Shown piece by piece: positions 1 through 9,737 of a DNA stretch of 42,539 nt; within the stretch, counting starts at the first letter, position 1; every line of letters begins with the position of its first letter. The notes below the pieces were generated by a model. The model was not told where the DNA came from and searched no databases. It saw only the letters and a list, made by a program, of their open reading frames with translations. Made by a program: the position numbers and the translations under genes. The stretch comes from Shewanella sp. (GTDB taxonomy: Bacteria; Pseudomonadota; Gammaproteobacteria; Enterobacterales; Shewanellaceae). The stretch lies in NCBI RefSeq assembly GCF_013214165.1, contig NZ_JABSSM010000038.1:1-42539 (forward strand), in the 5' to 3' direction.

Positions 1-1907
1 CCATAACCTTCGGCAATCATCCACTTCAACATGACTATGTTGGAGTTTAGATATTCGATGATTGGCTCTTTGTCCAGCTTGATGCTACAACCTGCAGCAC
101 TACGCTCGGCTGAAGCGTCAGACAATTCAAATGCCTGCTCAACCTTCAAGCTTTCAAGGCCTTCAATCTCAAGTACGCGGCCGGAGAAGAAGTTAACCTT
201 GCCTTGCTTCTCTACGGTCAAGAGACCCATATCGATGGCTTTAAGTGGAATAGCGTGGACCAGATCACGTAGCGTGATACCCGGTTGCATCTCACCTTTG
301 AAACGTACCAAGACAGATTCAGGCATATCCAGAGGCATAACGCCTGTCGCCGCGGCAAATGCCACTAGACCTGAACCCGCTGGGAAAGAGATACCAATGG
401 GGAAGCGAGTATGTGAATCACCACCTGTACCTACAGTATCAGGCAACAACATACGGTTTAACCAAGAGTGGATCACTCCGTCACCAGGACGCAGTGATAT
501 ACCACCACGGTTCATGATGAAATCAGGCAGCGTATGGTGAGTGTTCACATCGACAGGCTTAGGGTAAGCCGCCGTGTGACAGAAAGACTGCATGGTCAGA
601 TCGGCACTGAAACCAAGACAAGCCAGATCTTTAAGCTCATCACGAGTCATAGGACCGGTAGTATCTTGCGAACCCACAGAAGTCATCCTAGGCTCACAGT
701 ATTGGCCCGGACGAATACCGGTAACGCCACAAGCTTTACCCACCATCTTCTGAGCAAGGGTATAACCTTTGCCCGTATCGGCCACGTCTTTTGGTAAGAC
801 GAAAACCTTTGAGTCTTCAAGCTTAAGTACTTCACGAGCGCGAGCAGTAAGGCCACGTCCGATGATCAATGGAATGCGGCCACCGGCGCGAACTTCATCC
901 ATCAAGACTTCAGTCTTCAGACTGAACTCGGAGATAACTTCATCGCTATCATGACGCTTAACTATGCCTTGGTATGGGTAGATGTCGATAACATCGCCCA
1001 TGTTCATCTTGGTCACATCGAGTTCTATCGGTAGCGCACCGGCATCTTCCATGGTGTTGAAGAAGATAGGCGCGATCTTACCACCGAGACAGAAACCACC
1101 AGCGCGCTTGTTAGGCACATTAGGGATATCATCACCCATAAACCATAGCACTGAGTTAGTGGCCGACTTACGTGAAGAGCCTGTACCGACTACATCACCC
1201 ACATAGACGAGTGGGAAACCTTTAGTCTTAAGTTGTTCGATCTCCTTGATTGGACCCAGAGCACCAGGCTCATCGGGTACGATACCGTCACGAGCATTCT
1301 TTAGCATGGCTAATGCATGCAAAGGAATATCGGGGCGAGACCAGGCATCGGGCGCCGGAGACAGGTCATCTGTGTTGGTTTCACCCGTGACTTTAAACAC
1401 GGTGAGAGAGATCTTCTCTGCAAGCTTAGGACGAGTCAGGAACCAATCGGCATCGGCCCATGCATGAACGACCTGCTTAGCAAATTCATTGCCCGCTTGC
1501 ATCTTCTCAACCACATCGTGAAAAGAATCAAACATCAGCAAGGTTTTTGATAAGGCTTTAACAGCCAATGGGGCCTGGGCTGCAACATCCAGCTGAGCAA
1601 TCAAGGGCGCTATGTTATAACCCCCCAGCATGGTGCCAAGCAGTTCAACGGCGCGAGCCGATGTTAGGATTGGCGATGTGACTTCACCCTTGGCAACAGC
1701 ATCCAGGAAACCCGCTTTAACATAGGCGGCTTCATCTACTCCCGGTGGAATTCTGTTCTCAAGCAGGTCGAGGATAAATGCCTCTTCTCCCGCGGGTGGG
1801 TTCTTGACGATTTCAACTAACTCGGCCACTTGATGGGCATCTAATGGCTTAGGGACTACGCCCTCTGAAGCACGTTCTGCGACGTGTTTACGATATGCTT
1901 CTAGCAC
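1..1907 (-). CDS. acnB: Aconitate hydratase B, 5' two thirds (partial)
   Basis: The reverse strand encodes a continuous reading frame of about 635 residues that starts at a GTG (1905-1907) and runs off the left edge. I recognise it as AcnB of the TCA cycle (citrate to isocitrate). The start is fixed by a GAGG ribosome site about nine bases upstream; the nearby ATG at 1914-1916 meets a stop after four codons. The protein begins [13 protein letters not shown] and has the HEAT-like N-terminal domain, the swivel domain ([16 protein letters not shown]) and the first part of the catalytic core ([13 protein letters not shown]). The usual length is about 865 aa, so roughly 230 residues, including the iron-sulfur cysteines, lie outside the window. 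No frame break is seen. Confidence 0.97.
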   Translation of the reverse strand, partial: MLEAYRKHVAERASEGVVPKPLDAHQVAELVEIVKNPPAGEEAFILDLLENRIPPGVDEAAYVKAGFLDAVAKGEVTSPILTSARAVELLGTMLGGYNIAPLIAQLDVAAQAPLAVKALSKTLLMFDSFHDVVEKMQAGNEFAKQVVHAWADADWFLTRPKLAEKISLTVFKVTGETNTDDLSPAPDAWSRPDIPLHALAMLKNARDGIVPDEPGALGPIKEIEQLKTKGFPLVYVGDVVGTGSSRKSATNSVLWFMGDDIPNVPNKRAGGFCLGGKIAPIFFNTMEDAGALPIELDVTKMNMGDVIDIYPYQGIVKRHDSDEVISEFSLKTEVLMDEVRAGGRIPLIIGRGLTARAREVLKLEDSKVFVLPKDVADTGKGYTLAQKMVGKACGVTGIRPGQYCEPRMTSVGSQDTTGPMTRDELKDLACLGFSADLTMQSFCHTAAYPKPVDVNTHHTLPDFIMNRGGISLRPGDGVIHSWLNRMLLPDTVGTGGDSHTRFPIGISFPAGSGLVAFAAATGVMPLDMPESVLVRFKGEMQPGITLRDLVHAIPLKAIDMGLLTVEKQGKVNFFSGRVLEIEGLESLKVEQAFELSDASAERSAAGCSIKLDKEPIIEYLNSNIVMLKWMIAEGY

Positions 1908-2019
1908 GGCAACATTCCTCTTTGTTTGGCGTTCTAACAACGAAACTGCACTTCTTGATATTGAAAGCTGACAGTCCTGCAGGCTCGACCTTTTTTTCAC
2001 GACCTTTTTTCTGGTGACT

Positions 2020-2058
2020 ATTATACTATAGCTAAGCAAAAGTTTGAAACAGATCACA
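2020..2058 (-). promoter_or_regulatory. acnB promoter with CRP-like site
   Basis: On the minus strand a perfect TATAAT (2020-2025) lies about 110 bases upstream of the acnB GTG. A CRP-like site TGTGATCTGTTTCAAA (2043-2058) covers the -35 position. The centre of the site is about 38 bases from the expected transcription start, close to a class II activator arrangement. CRP control of TCA-cycle genes is known in enterics; activity here is inferred from sequence only. Confidence 0.55.
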
Positions 2059-2079
2059 CTCTTATCAGACATCACCGAG

Positions 2080-2112
2080 CCAAATAACCATATTATTATC
2101 ATGGTTATTTGG
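2080..2112. repeat. Perfect 12-bp inverted repeat, 9-base spacer
   Basis: CCAAATAACCAT (2080-2091) and ATGGTTATTTGG (2101-2112) are exact reverse complements separated by nine A/T-rich bases. No T-run follows on either strand, so it does not look like an intrinsic terminator. It lies 21 bases beyond the CRP-like site upstream of acnB and could be an operator or a cruciform-forming remnant. Confidence 0.6.
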
Positions 2113-2334
2113 TTGATTAGTCTATAAATACCACGAATAACATAACACCCTCTAGGCAAGACCTAACTAACGCATTGAATTTAAATCACTTAAATATATA
2201 CTAAACCGTATCTACATCCTCAAGTATTGGCTTGAAAGAAAATATTACTGCATAAATTATAGGTAATTCCCCAACAAACTGACGAAAAACAGGGGTACTA
2301 TTCATGCTAGTTATAACGAATATTTTGGAACACT

Positions 2335-2685
2335 ATGACCTCGCCTAAGTTAAAAGCCGTCATTTTCGACATGGATGGAGTCTTGATCGATTCAGAACCC
2401 AGCTGGCAAGAAGCTGAATTTGAGACGATGAAACTCTTGGGGCTACCTATATGTTATGAGGATACACTTCAAACGACGGGGCTGAGAATCGATCAAGTCG
2501 TCGGTTACTGGCATCAGAGATTCCCCTGGGATAATTATGACAATCAACACACGGCTAACACCATAGTCGATCAAGTTGTCAGTGCGATTACGACTAGCGG
2601 CCAAGCCATGACAGGTGTGGAGAGTGCACTGGAATATTGCCGGGCTAATGACTATAAGATAGGTTTAGCCAAATTTGTAACTTAG
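2335..2685 (+). pseudogene. Truncated HAD-family sugar phosphatase (YniC/HxpB-like)
   Basis: This 116-residue frame starts with the haloacid-dehalogenase motif I FDMDGVLIDSE (nucleophile Asp12, general acid Asp14) and the helical cap of the YniC/HxpB 2-deoxyglucose-6-phosphatase and beta-phosphoglucomutase-like group. Family members are about 220 residues. Here similarity stops just after YKIGLA, where motif II (a Ser/Thr) should follow; the frame then reads KFVT and stops. Motifs II, III and IV are absent, and only 37 bases separate the stop from the convergent patatin gene, so the 3' half has been deleted rather than shifted into another frame. The product should be catalytically dead. Identity as a HAD remnant is clear; the exact subfamily is less so. 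Confidence 0.8.
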
Positions 2686-2722
2686 TATTAATCTTAGTGA
2701 TCGGCAATTTCGCAAATTGGCA

Positions 2723-4945
2723 TTACCAGTTCTTGCCGATAAATAGGAATATGGCCTTCTCGCCATCATCCGCCCAACCGAAACCAATTGCCGCAGGCCC
2801 CATGCTGGTATCTGTGCCAAAATACAGGCTGCCGGAATAGATGAGGTCATCCAGATCCACACTGTCTCTTAACTGCCAGACATTACCCGCCTCGATACTC
2901 GCGCCCAAATAGAGCGGGTAATCTGTCATGCCCAGCACATCCCTTCCTAGATCATATTGATACACGAATGCGCCGAAAATCTTATGCGGTCCAACTAGGG
3001 CATTCTTATGGTAACCGGAGAGGTTCAAGAATCCACCGAGTTCGGACACGTGCACGCTAAACCCTTCACCTTTACTGACGGTGGCCAGTGATGCGATGCC
3101 GACAAACGCGTGATTCCCCATACTCAAGGCGCCGCGCCAATCCAATTCAATTTGCAGTGAATTCTCCTTGAACTCACCTAACTCTTCGAAGAAGACACTT
3201 GGGTTGTCTTCTTTGCGATAGTAAACATCTAAGGTCAATCGATTTCCAGATGTGGGGAAGTTGATGCTATTGAGATCGTCATAGCCAAACTTAAAATATC
3301 CACCATAGGAATTGTATGCTAAATCCTCGAGAAAAAATCCATTTTCCAAATATCCTGTCTCGCCGATGACGCCGAGTTCAATCATGCCCTCTTGAACATA
3401 GTTATAGCCAATGCCGACATCGGCGCGGTACTGCTTCTGCTTAAGCTCAATTATTCTGGAGTTGGCATCGAAGAAGTCCCAATCTTTAATCTCGTAGCTC
3501 AATTTAGCTCTGCTATAGAAGGCTTGATCATAATCTAAGGGCTGATAGAACTCGGTAGAGATCAACTTTTCATAACCCAACTTAATTTCATTACGCCATT
3601 CGCCGCCAGTATCGGTCAAATCGGTCAAGGTATAAGCCAGATCTAATGAAACGGCGGAGTCTAAGGAAAAGTCATCTTCCCAGCTAAAGCCCAGCTGGAA
3701 ATAGTTTGGCCCCCAGGATTTTGCATGGGTATTGAGGGTTAATATTCTGCCTTGGTCGGTGTCGATAAACTCTGCATTGACGCGCTCAAATTTATCCAGC
3801 GAGTAAATAGCGGCGATTCCCTCTGCCAGCCTCTCTTGAGTGACAACCTCCCCCTCCTCAATACCTAAGGTTTCTCTCAGTAACGACTCGCTGACTTTCG
3901 ACTCATTGTTGAACACAATATTAACGATGGGATGGTCGATATCATCGAGCCATTGACGGCTCAATTGCTTCTTTCTGGCGAGATACTCCTCAAACGCCTC
4001 TTCACCGATACTCAAGCCTTGTAGGCTGATCAAGTGCTCAAGCGCCGCCTGTTGACCTAATGAGAACGCCTCAGGCATGATGGTAAAATCTGTGGTACTC
4101 ATGCCTCCCACATCGGGGCGGATAAGAATATCGTCTTGCGTTAATAGTAATTTTTGCCGCTCTGTACTGGCATTCGTCAGCATGGTTGAGAGCTGATTGA
4201 GCACGGCGATGGTACTGGTTAACTCCTCTTTCTTCACCAAGGATGAACCTATATCTACGGCTATGATGATGTCTGCACCCAGAGCTTTGACGACGTCCAC
4301 AGGCATGTTATTGCCGATACCACCATCGATTAGTAGCTTCCCCTCATACTCCACAGGCTGAAGCGCTCCGGGGACTGTCGCCGATGCTTGCATCGCATTG
4401 ACTATGCTGCCATTGGCAATAACCACAGGCTTGCTGGTTTCTAGATCTGTCGCCACGGCGCGATAGGGGATGGCAAGATCATCGAAATGGCCAAATTGAT
4501 TCACTAAGCCAGTTGAGCGTTGCAACAACTGCGACATGGTCTGCCCTCGAAGCAGACCATTAGGCACTTTGACCTCATCATCGCTATAGCCCATATTGAT
4601 GGGAAGGTTGAACCTGTCTCTCTGCTGCTTATCACGATAACTCAAGTCCTGCCTTGGAATGGTGTCTGAATAGCCGTCAGACCAGGTCTCGTTGAGCATG
4701 ATCTTCTCGATCTCTGTGGCACTGTAACCCAGTGCATACATGCCGGCGACATAGGCACCGATACTGGTTCCGGCAATATAATCGACAGGGATACGATTCT
4801 CTTCCAAAATTTTAAGTACACCAATATGTGCGGCACCTTTAGCCCCGCCGCCACTCAGCACCAGACCAATTTTAGGACGCACCTCGTCGGCGAATGCCGA
4901 AAAACTGACAGAGAGCATGAGAAATAAGCAGAGTAAGCGGGTCAT
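2723..4945 (-). CDS. Patatin-like phospholipase with POTRA and outer-membrane barrel (type Vd autotransporter, PlpD-like)
   Basis: The 740-aa protein begins with a signal peptide (cleavage about residue 19, after SAFA). A patatin lipase domain follows: oxyanion loop GGGAKG at 32-37, nucleophile elbow GTSIG at 59-63 (Ser61) and the catalytic Asp in DGG at 207-209, so the Ser-Asp dyad is intact. Residues about 335-410 fit a single POTRA domain, and about 415-740 read as a 16-strand-type surface-antigen barrel ending in an aromatic (FIGKNW). This order matches the PlpD/type Vd secretion family, in which the lipase passes through its own barrel to the cell surface. The gene is convergent with the HAD remnant. 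Substrate and release of the lipase are not shown by the sequence. Confidence 0.9.
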   Translation of the reverse strand: MTRLLCLFLMLSVSFSAFADEVRPKIGLVLSGGGAKGAAHIGVLKILEENRIPVDYIAGTSIGAYVAGMYALGYSATEIEKIMLNETWSDGYSDTIPRQDLSYRDKQQRDRFNLPINMGYSDDEVKVPNGLLRGQTMSQLLQRSTGLVNQFGHFDDLAIPYRAVATDLETSKPVVIANGSIVNAMQASATVPGALQPVEYEGKLLIDGGIGNNMPVDVVKALGADIIIAVDIGSSLVKKEELTSTIAVLNQLSTMLTNASTERQKLLLTQDDILIRPDVGGMSTTDFTIMPEAFSLGQQAALEHLISLQGLSIGEEAFEEYLARKKQLSRQWLDDIDHPIVNIVFNNESKVSESLLRETLGIEEGEVVTQERLAEGIAAIYSLDKFERVNAEFIDTDQGRILTLNTHAKSWGPNYFQLGFSWEDDFSLDSAVSLDLAYTLTDLTDTGGEWRNEIKLGYEKLISTEFYQPLDYDQAFYSRAKLSYEIKDWDFFDANSRIIELKQKQYRADVGIGYNYVQEGMIELGVIGETGYLENGFFLEDLAYNSYGGYFKFGYDDLNSINFPTSGNRLTLDVYYRKEDNPSVFFEELGEFKENSLQIELDWRGALSMGNHAFVGIASLATVSKGEGFSVHVSELGGFLNLSGYHKNALVGPHKIFGAFVYQYDLGRDVLGMTDYPLYLGASIEAGNVWQLRDSVDLDDLIYSGSLYFGTDTSMGPAAIGFGWADDGEKAIFLFIGKNW

Positions 4946-5059
4946 ATATATTTTCTTTAATTATTAGTTACATTTGCCACGCTCATTCTAACAAAAAACC
5001 AGCAACAACTTAGCAAAAAAATCACGTGGAAATTAAGGGCGTTTAGCTGAGTCATTACC

Positions 5060-8000
5060 TCAATATGCAGATGCACTTTTATTGGGAAATAGGCTAGCGT
5101 TATCCATATAGGTCTCCATATCAGCCACAGTTAAGGGCTTGGAGAAATAATATCCTTGGATCACATAACAACCACGGCTAAAGACCTGCTCAAGCTGCTC
5201 CTTGGTCTCCACGCCTTCGGCAACGACGTTTAACTTTAGGTTTCTGGCAAGCTCAATGATACTACTGGCTATGGCTTGGTCGGCTTCATTGGTCGCGATA
5301 TCGATAAGGAATGAGCGATCGATTTTTAAGGTATCCACATCGAAATGGCGTAAATAGGCTAATGAAGAATAACCGGTACCAAAATCATCGATAGCCACCT
5401 CAATCCCAAGTGCTCTGAGCTCTAGTAGATGCTCCTTCGCGGTATCCAACTCCTTCATCAACACGCCTTCGGTAATTTCTAAACCCAGCAAGCGTGGATC
5501 TAACCCGGTCTCAGCTAAGATTTGTTTAACACCTTCGATAAAATCAGGTTGGCGAAAATGCACCGCCGAGATGTTCACCGACAATTTAAACGTCTCTTCA
5601 TAGGATTCGGACCAGATGGCACCTTGTATACAGGCCTGACGTAACACCCAACGATCGATATCGACAATCAAGCCACAAGACTCTGCCACCTTGATAAAGA
5701 TGTCGGTGCGAACTAGGCCATCTTTATGGTGACGCCATCTCAATAACGCCTCCATACCGATCAGCTTATCCCCCTTGAGAATATCGACCTGAGGTTGGTA
5801 ATGCAGCTCAAACTCATCTCTCTCAATTGCCTTACGCAGCTCGGCTTCTAACCTAAGATGATACAAGGCCTCTACATTACGTTCGGAAGAGAAGTACTGA
5901 AAGTTACCACGGCCTTGTTCTTTGGCATGATACATGGCCTGATCGGCATTTTTGATCAGCACCTCAGCTTGCCTGGCATCATCGGGCCATAAGCTCACCC
6001 CTATGCTGGTAGAGATAAAAAACTCACGACCATAGAGTTCGAATGGTGTCTTGATCTGCTCGAGCAATTGAGCACAGATATGATTTATCGTGTCTAAATT
6101 TGAGGCATCTCTTAATAAAATCACAAATTCATCGCCACCAAAACGGCATAAGGTGTGCTCTTCTGCGATACAAGACTGGAGACGATTGGCGGCCTCGACC
6201 AACAAGGCATCCCCCATGCTATGACCATATGAGTCATTGACGTATTTAAATCTATCCAGATCGAGAAATATCAGTGCGAGTTTTTCACCACTGCGCTCGG
6301 CACTATGTATCGACTGAGCTAAGCGAGTAGAAAATAGAGAGCGGTTTGGCAGACCCGTTAGCACATCATAATTTGCCAGGCGTCTGAGATCTGCCTCGGT
6401 ACGTTTACGCTCGGTAATGTCGGAAAACACGGCAACATAATGGGTAATATTACCCTTACTTCCCAACATGGCAGAGACGTTAAGCCAGACCGGGCATGAG
6501 CCGCCTTGTTCACATAAGAACTCTCTCTCACCTGTCCAGCTGATCCCCTGCTGCAAAAGGTGAACAATTTCATCAGTTCGCCCCTCTTTAGCTAAAATCA
6601 GCTCAGAGAAAAACTTACCATTTAGCAGCTTAGCCGATGCTCCCAATATGGTTTGAGCGGCCGTATTAGACACCTTAATTCGCTCCGCCGCATCCAGAAT
6701 CAGCACGCCTTCGGAGGTGTTACCGAATGCCTGGGCCAGCAGCTTTACATCGTCTTCGAGCTGACGCTGTAGGGTGATATCTGAATAAATACCCGCGACC
6801 CTTAATATACGGCCCGACTCTGCATCCACCTCGACCGGTCGCCCCCTGACTCTGGTCCATCCCCAGCTCTTATCCTCGCGGCGATAGCGATACTCGACAT
6901 CGAAACGGTCGCTCGAGCCTCTAACCATACTCTCCCAAGCATTGAGAACCTTGTCTCTGTCTTCCCTATGAATGGGAAAATCCTCTAACCTGAGTATTCT
7001 ATCGCCTCTGTCATCCTCTTTCTCTGCCCGCTGATTCTCCAGGCTGAACATCTGAGAATCTTGCCGCCATTCCCATAGTTCAGAATCACTGCCTTTCAGA
7101 GATTGCCTGAGCCTCTCTTCGCTCTCGACCAAGGCCGTGTTGATCCGTTTAAATGCCTTAATCTGTCTCTGGCGATAAAAGATAATACCGCCGCAGATAC
7201 ACAATAGGGTGAATAGCAGCAGGCTTTTAACCCAGATCATCTGCCACCAATATTGCTTCACAACAAAACTGAAACGGTATGGCTCGGCAGACCAGATCCC
7301 ATTCTGCTGGCTCAGGATCTCTAAAGTATATTTTCCGCATCGCAGGCCAGATATATTAAGCTGAGACTGACCATCGAGAAGTAAATATTTAGCTTGGGTC
7401 ATTTCTCCTTCTCGTCTGAGACGATACTGCAGAGTCATGGGCGTATCATCGAGATAATCCAGGCTGGTTATCTGAAAACTGATCATCCTGGCACCGGGTT
7501 TTATAATTTTTTCATCTTGGGGGATAAGATCGGTTTGAACTCCGTCATCATAAAAAACAGATACCGCCTCCAGGAACACACCATCGTGCTGAATTCGATT
7601 GGAGAAACTGTCGACATCGAGCAACATAGCGCCATCCGGCGTGCCGAGATAGAGCCCCTCACCGGGATCATAGAAGAATGCACCATCATTGAGTTCACCC
7701 CCTAACAAGCCATCGTCATGACCCAAGACCATGATATCCCCTGTCGATTTGGTATATCTTAGCAGCGTTTTAGGGCAGCCAATTAACCAGTGATCGCCAG
7801 TTTGCTGAATAAAATAGACGGATGAACAATCAATTTCCCACTCTTTATTTAATTTCCTGACCTCACCGCTATCGAGTGAATATTCGATCAAACCTGTTGG
7901 TGATGTTCCCAGCCAAAATGTATCCGAGTCGACTAGCTCGATATAATTGATACTCGTTTCACTACTGCCATCACTCAAGTTGTCGAGTCTTGAATGGAAA

Positions 8001-9538
8001 TCACCTTCATGATCCAGATAGCCAAACAGCTCGGTGCCACCTAGCCACAGCTTGCCAGACTCGTCTCTGATAACCGACCTAATATCAACCACTCTGGGGT
8101 TGAGCCCACCGATGAAAATCGGCATAGGTTGAGGATTGAAAAGACCGGGCTCCCAGAAATATAAGCCAGTGGAGGTCATAAACCACCAGCGGCCTTGAAT
8201 TAAGGGATCATCATAAGTGGCATAAACTATCTTATGTTCCAGTGAGTTGTCACCATGAGTCCAGTCTGCGAAGCTTTGAGCCGTAAACGTCGCCTTGTTC
8301 ACCACAAACAGACCATTGGTGGTCCCTAATAAAAGATGTGCCGCGTCCAGACTCTCAACGCTATAAATACTATCGTTAACCTCTAAACCTTGAGGGAAAA
8401 ACCAGCTAGAAGTGCGGGCAAGTTTATCTATCAATAACAAGCCATTATCGGTACCAAACCAAACACGATCCCCCTCTCCATAGATCCCCCAAACCATCTC
8501 ATTACTCATGGAGTATGGTGGCGCTGCGGTAAAGGTATCGAGCAAAAAGTCGGGCTCGCTGGCGACTATGGCCAGCCCCTCCCCGGCGCCTCCGACCCAA
8601 ATAAGTCCAGAATCATCGATTTCAACATCATAAATATAATCCATGTCTGCATCTTGTTTAAGCTGCTCTTTATATAGAAGGTATTCAAGGTCTCCCGGCG
8701 TCCACTTGATCAATCCCATTCTTCCGGAGAACCAAAAGCTGCCCTCGTTATCTTCGGCTATATTGGTGGCATAGAAGGACAGGGCTTCGACGGCTTCAAT
8801 CTTGAGGGTATCGGCATAGACTCTATAGACCCCTTCACTCGAGCTGAGCCAAATTCTCCCCTGGGAATCTTTAAATAACTGCTTCATCAGGCCGTTTTCC
8901 TCTCCCCAGGGAAAAACAGCGATTCTCAGCCCTTGGCTATCTCTAAGTTGTAGCTCATATTCAGTGCCCACTATGATGCGGCCATCATCTAAAGCGACTA
9001 AACTTCTCCAAGGTATATCTGCATTAGTGGGGAGGAAATTGATCCGTTCGAGCAGCCGTTTCTCGTAGGAAAATTGCAGTAACTCACCCTCTGAGCTCAG
9101 TAAAATATAGTGTTCGCCTTGCTTCACTTGAGCGATAACCCCACCGCCCTTATAGTCAGGAAAAAGTGACTCGCTACCGAAACGAACGAACTTATTTTGT
9201 AACATATCGTACAGGTAAGTATCTGAGTAATTACTGACCAGCAGATGCCGAGCGCTCAGCGGCTCAACCAGATTGATATATTCACCGGAAAGCCTGAGGT
9301 CGAACGCTTCTTTATCGATGCGTCTTATCTTAGAGTTACTTAATCGAAATAGCCCTTGCTCTGTGGCCACCCACACGAAGCCATGAGAGTCGAAGCTGAT
9401 ATCGTTTATGGTGCCATTTTCTAAACCTTCTGCTTCTCCAAAGATACGGATGACAAAATCATTTGCAGCGACGGGAACCAAAAAAATGCTGATGAATAGG
9501 CATAAAGTGATGATTTTTATTATTTTAGTTAATAGCAT
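5060..9538 (-). CDS. Beta-propeller sensor / PAS / GGDEF / EAL protein, copy 1
   Basis: This 1,492-aa one-component c-di-GMP receptor has a signal peptide (to about residue 25). A large periplasmic propeller follows (about 28-690) made of Reg_prop-type repeats such as GFVWVATEQGLFRL and GKLWLGGTELFGYL. Then come a Y_Y_Y domain (about 705-765), one membrane helix (about 773-792) and two PAS/PAC domains (about 810-1060, each ending in SDIT). The GGDEF motif is intact (about 1132-1136), but no RxxD inhibitory site precedes it. The EAL domain (EALLR about 1262) keeps its catalytic signatures NISAVHF, EITEGVL, DDFGTGYSSL, LKID and AEGVE. Both synthesis and hydrolysis of c-di-GMP are therefore possible. 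It lies 199 bases downstream of a paralogue in the same direction. The ribosome site is weak. Confidence 0.93.
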   Translation of the reverse strand: MLLTKIIKIITLCLFISIFLVPVAANDFVIRIFGEAEGLENGTINDISFDSHGFVWVATEQGLFRLSNSKIRRIDKEAFDLRLSGEYINLVEPLSARHLLVSNYSDTYLYDMLQNKFVRFGSESLFPDYKGGGVIAQVKQGEHYILLSSEGELLQFSYEKRLLERINFLPTNADIPWRSLVALDDGRIIVGTEYELQLRDSQGLRIAVFPWGEENGLMKQLFKDSQGRIWLSSSEGVYRVYADTLKIEAVEALSFYATNIAEDNEGSFWFSGRMGLIKWTPGDLEYLLYKEQLKQDADMDYIYDVEIDDSGLIWVGGAGEGLAIVASEPDFLLDTFTAAPPYSMSNEMVWGIYGEGDRVWFGTDNGLLLIDKLARTSSWFFPQGLEVNDSIYSVESLDAAHLLLGTTNGLFVVNKATFTAQSFADWTHGDNSLEHKIVYATYDDPLIQGRWWFMTSTGLYFWEPGLFNPQPMPIFIGGLNPRVVDIRSVIRDESGKLWLGGTELFGYLDHEGDFHSRLDNLSDGSSETSINYIELVDSDTFWLGTSPTGLIEYSLDSGEVRKLNKEWEIDCSSVYFIQQTGDHWLIGCPKTLLRYTKSTGDIMVLGHDDGLLGGELNDGAFFYDPGEGLYLGTPDGAMLLDVDSFSNRIQHDGVFLEAVSVFYDDGVQTDLIPQDEKIIKPGARMISFQITSLDYLDDTPMTLQYRLRREGEMTQAKYLLLDGQSQLNISGLRCGKYTLEILSQQNGIWSAEPYRFSFVVKQYWWQMIWVKSLLLFTLLCICGGIIFYRQRQIKAFKRINTALVESEERLRQSLKGSDSELWEWRQDSQMFSLENQRAEKEDDRGDRILRLEDFPIHREDRDKVLNAWESMVRGSSDRFDVEYRYRREDKSWGWTRVRGRPVEVDAESGRILRVAGIYSDITLQRQLEDDVKLLAQAFGNTSEGVLILDAAERIKVSNTAAQTILGASAKLLNGKFFSELILAKEGRTDEIVHLLQQGISWTGEREFLCEQGGSCPVWLNVSAMLGSKGNITHYVAVFSDITERKRTEADLRRLANYDVLTGLPNRSLFSTRLAQSIHSAERSGEKLALIFLDLDRFKYVNDSYGHSMGDALLVEAANRLQSCIAEEHTLCRFGGDEFVILLRDASNLDTINHICAQLLEQIKTPFELYGREFFISTSIGVSLWPDDARQAEVLIKNADQAMYHAKEQGRGNFQYFSSERNVEALYHLRLEAELRKAIERDEFELHYQPQVDILKGDKLIGMEALLRWRHHKDGLVRTDIFIKVAESCGLIVDIDRWVLRQACIQGAIWSESYEETFKLSVNISAVHFRQPDFIEGVKQILAETGLDPRLLGLEITEGVLMKELDTAKEHLLELRALGIEVAIDDFGTGYSSLAYLRHFDVDTLKIDRSFLIDIATNEADQAIASSIIELARNLKLNVVAEGVETKEQLEQVFSRGCYVIQGYYFSKPLTVADMETYMDNASLFPNKSASAY

Positions 9539-9737
9539 TAGCGATTAGCGCAATTCATATAAGTTGGGTGTTAGATCCACTTTTACAATACTGACTTCGA
9601 ATGTATCAGTTCATTAACGCTAATACACCTGATTAATAGCAAATAACACTAACTTTAGCGCCTTTCATGATCCTAATAAAATAGTGCTTTTGTTCTTTTT
9701 TCCGCAGATTTGGCAAATCTATACTCACTAGGTAACG
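9539..9737. other. Spacer between the two GGDEF-EAL paralogues
   Basis: These 199 bases are A/T-rich. I see no ORF, clear intrinsic terminator or strong sigma-70 promoter, so whether copy 1 has its own promoter cannot be settled by eye. Confidence 0.5.

Larger units (their letters stand above)
1908..2334. other. Intergenic region acnB / yniC remnant
   Basis: This 427-base divergent gap holds the acnB promoter with its CRP-like site and the 12-bp inverted repeat. The rest (about 2113-2334) is A/T-rich with no ORF or RNA gene that I can support. A weak GGA ribosome site precedes the ATG at 2335. Confidence 0.6.

Noticed and set aside
31..1550. Several plus-strand ORFs opposite acnB
   Set aside because: They are antisense shadows of a clearly conserved acnB frame and have no family match or good ribosome sites.
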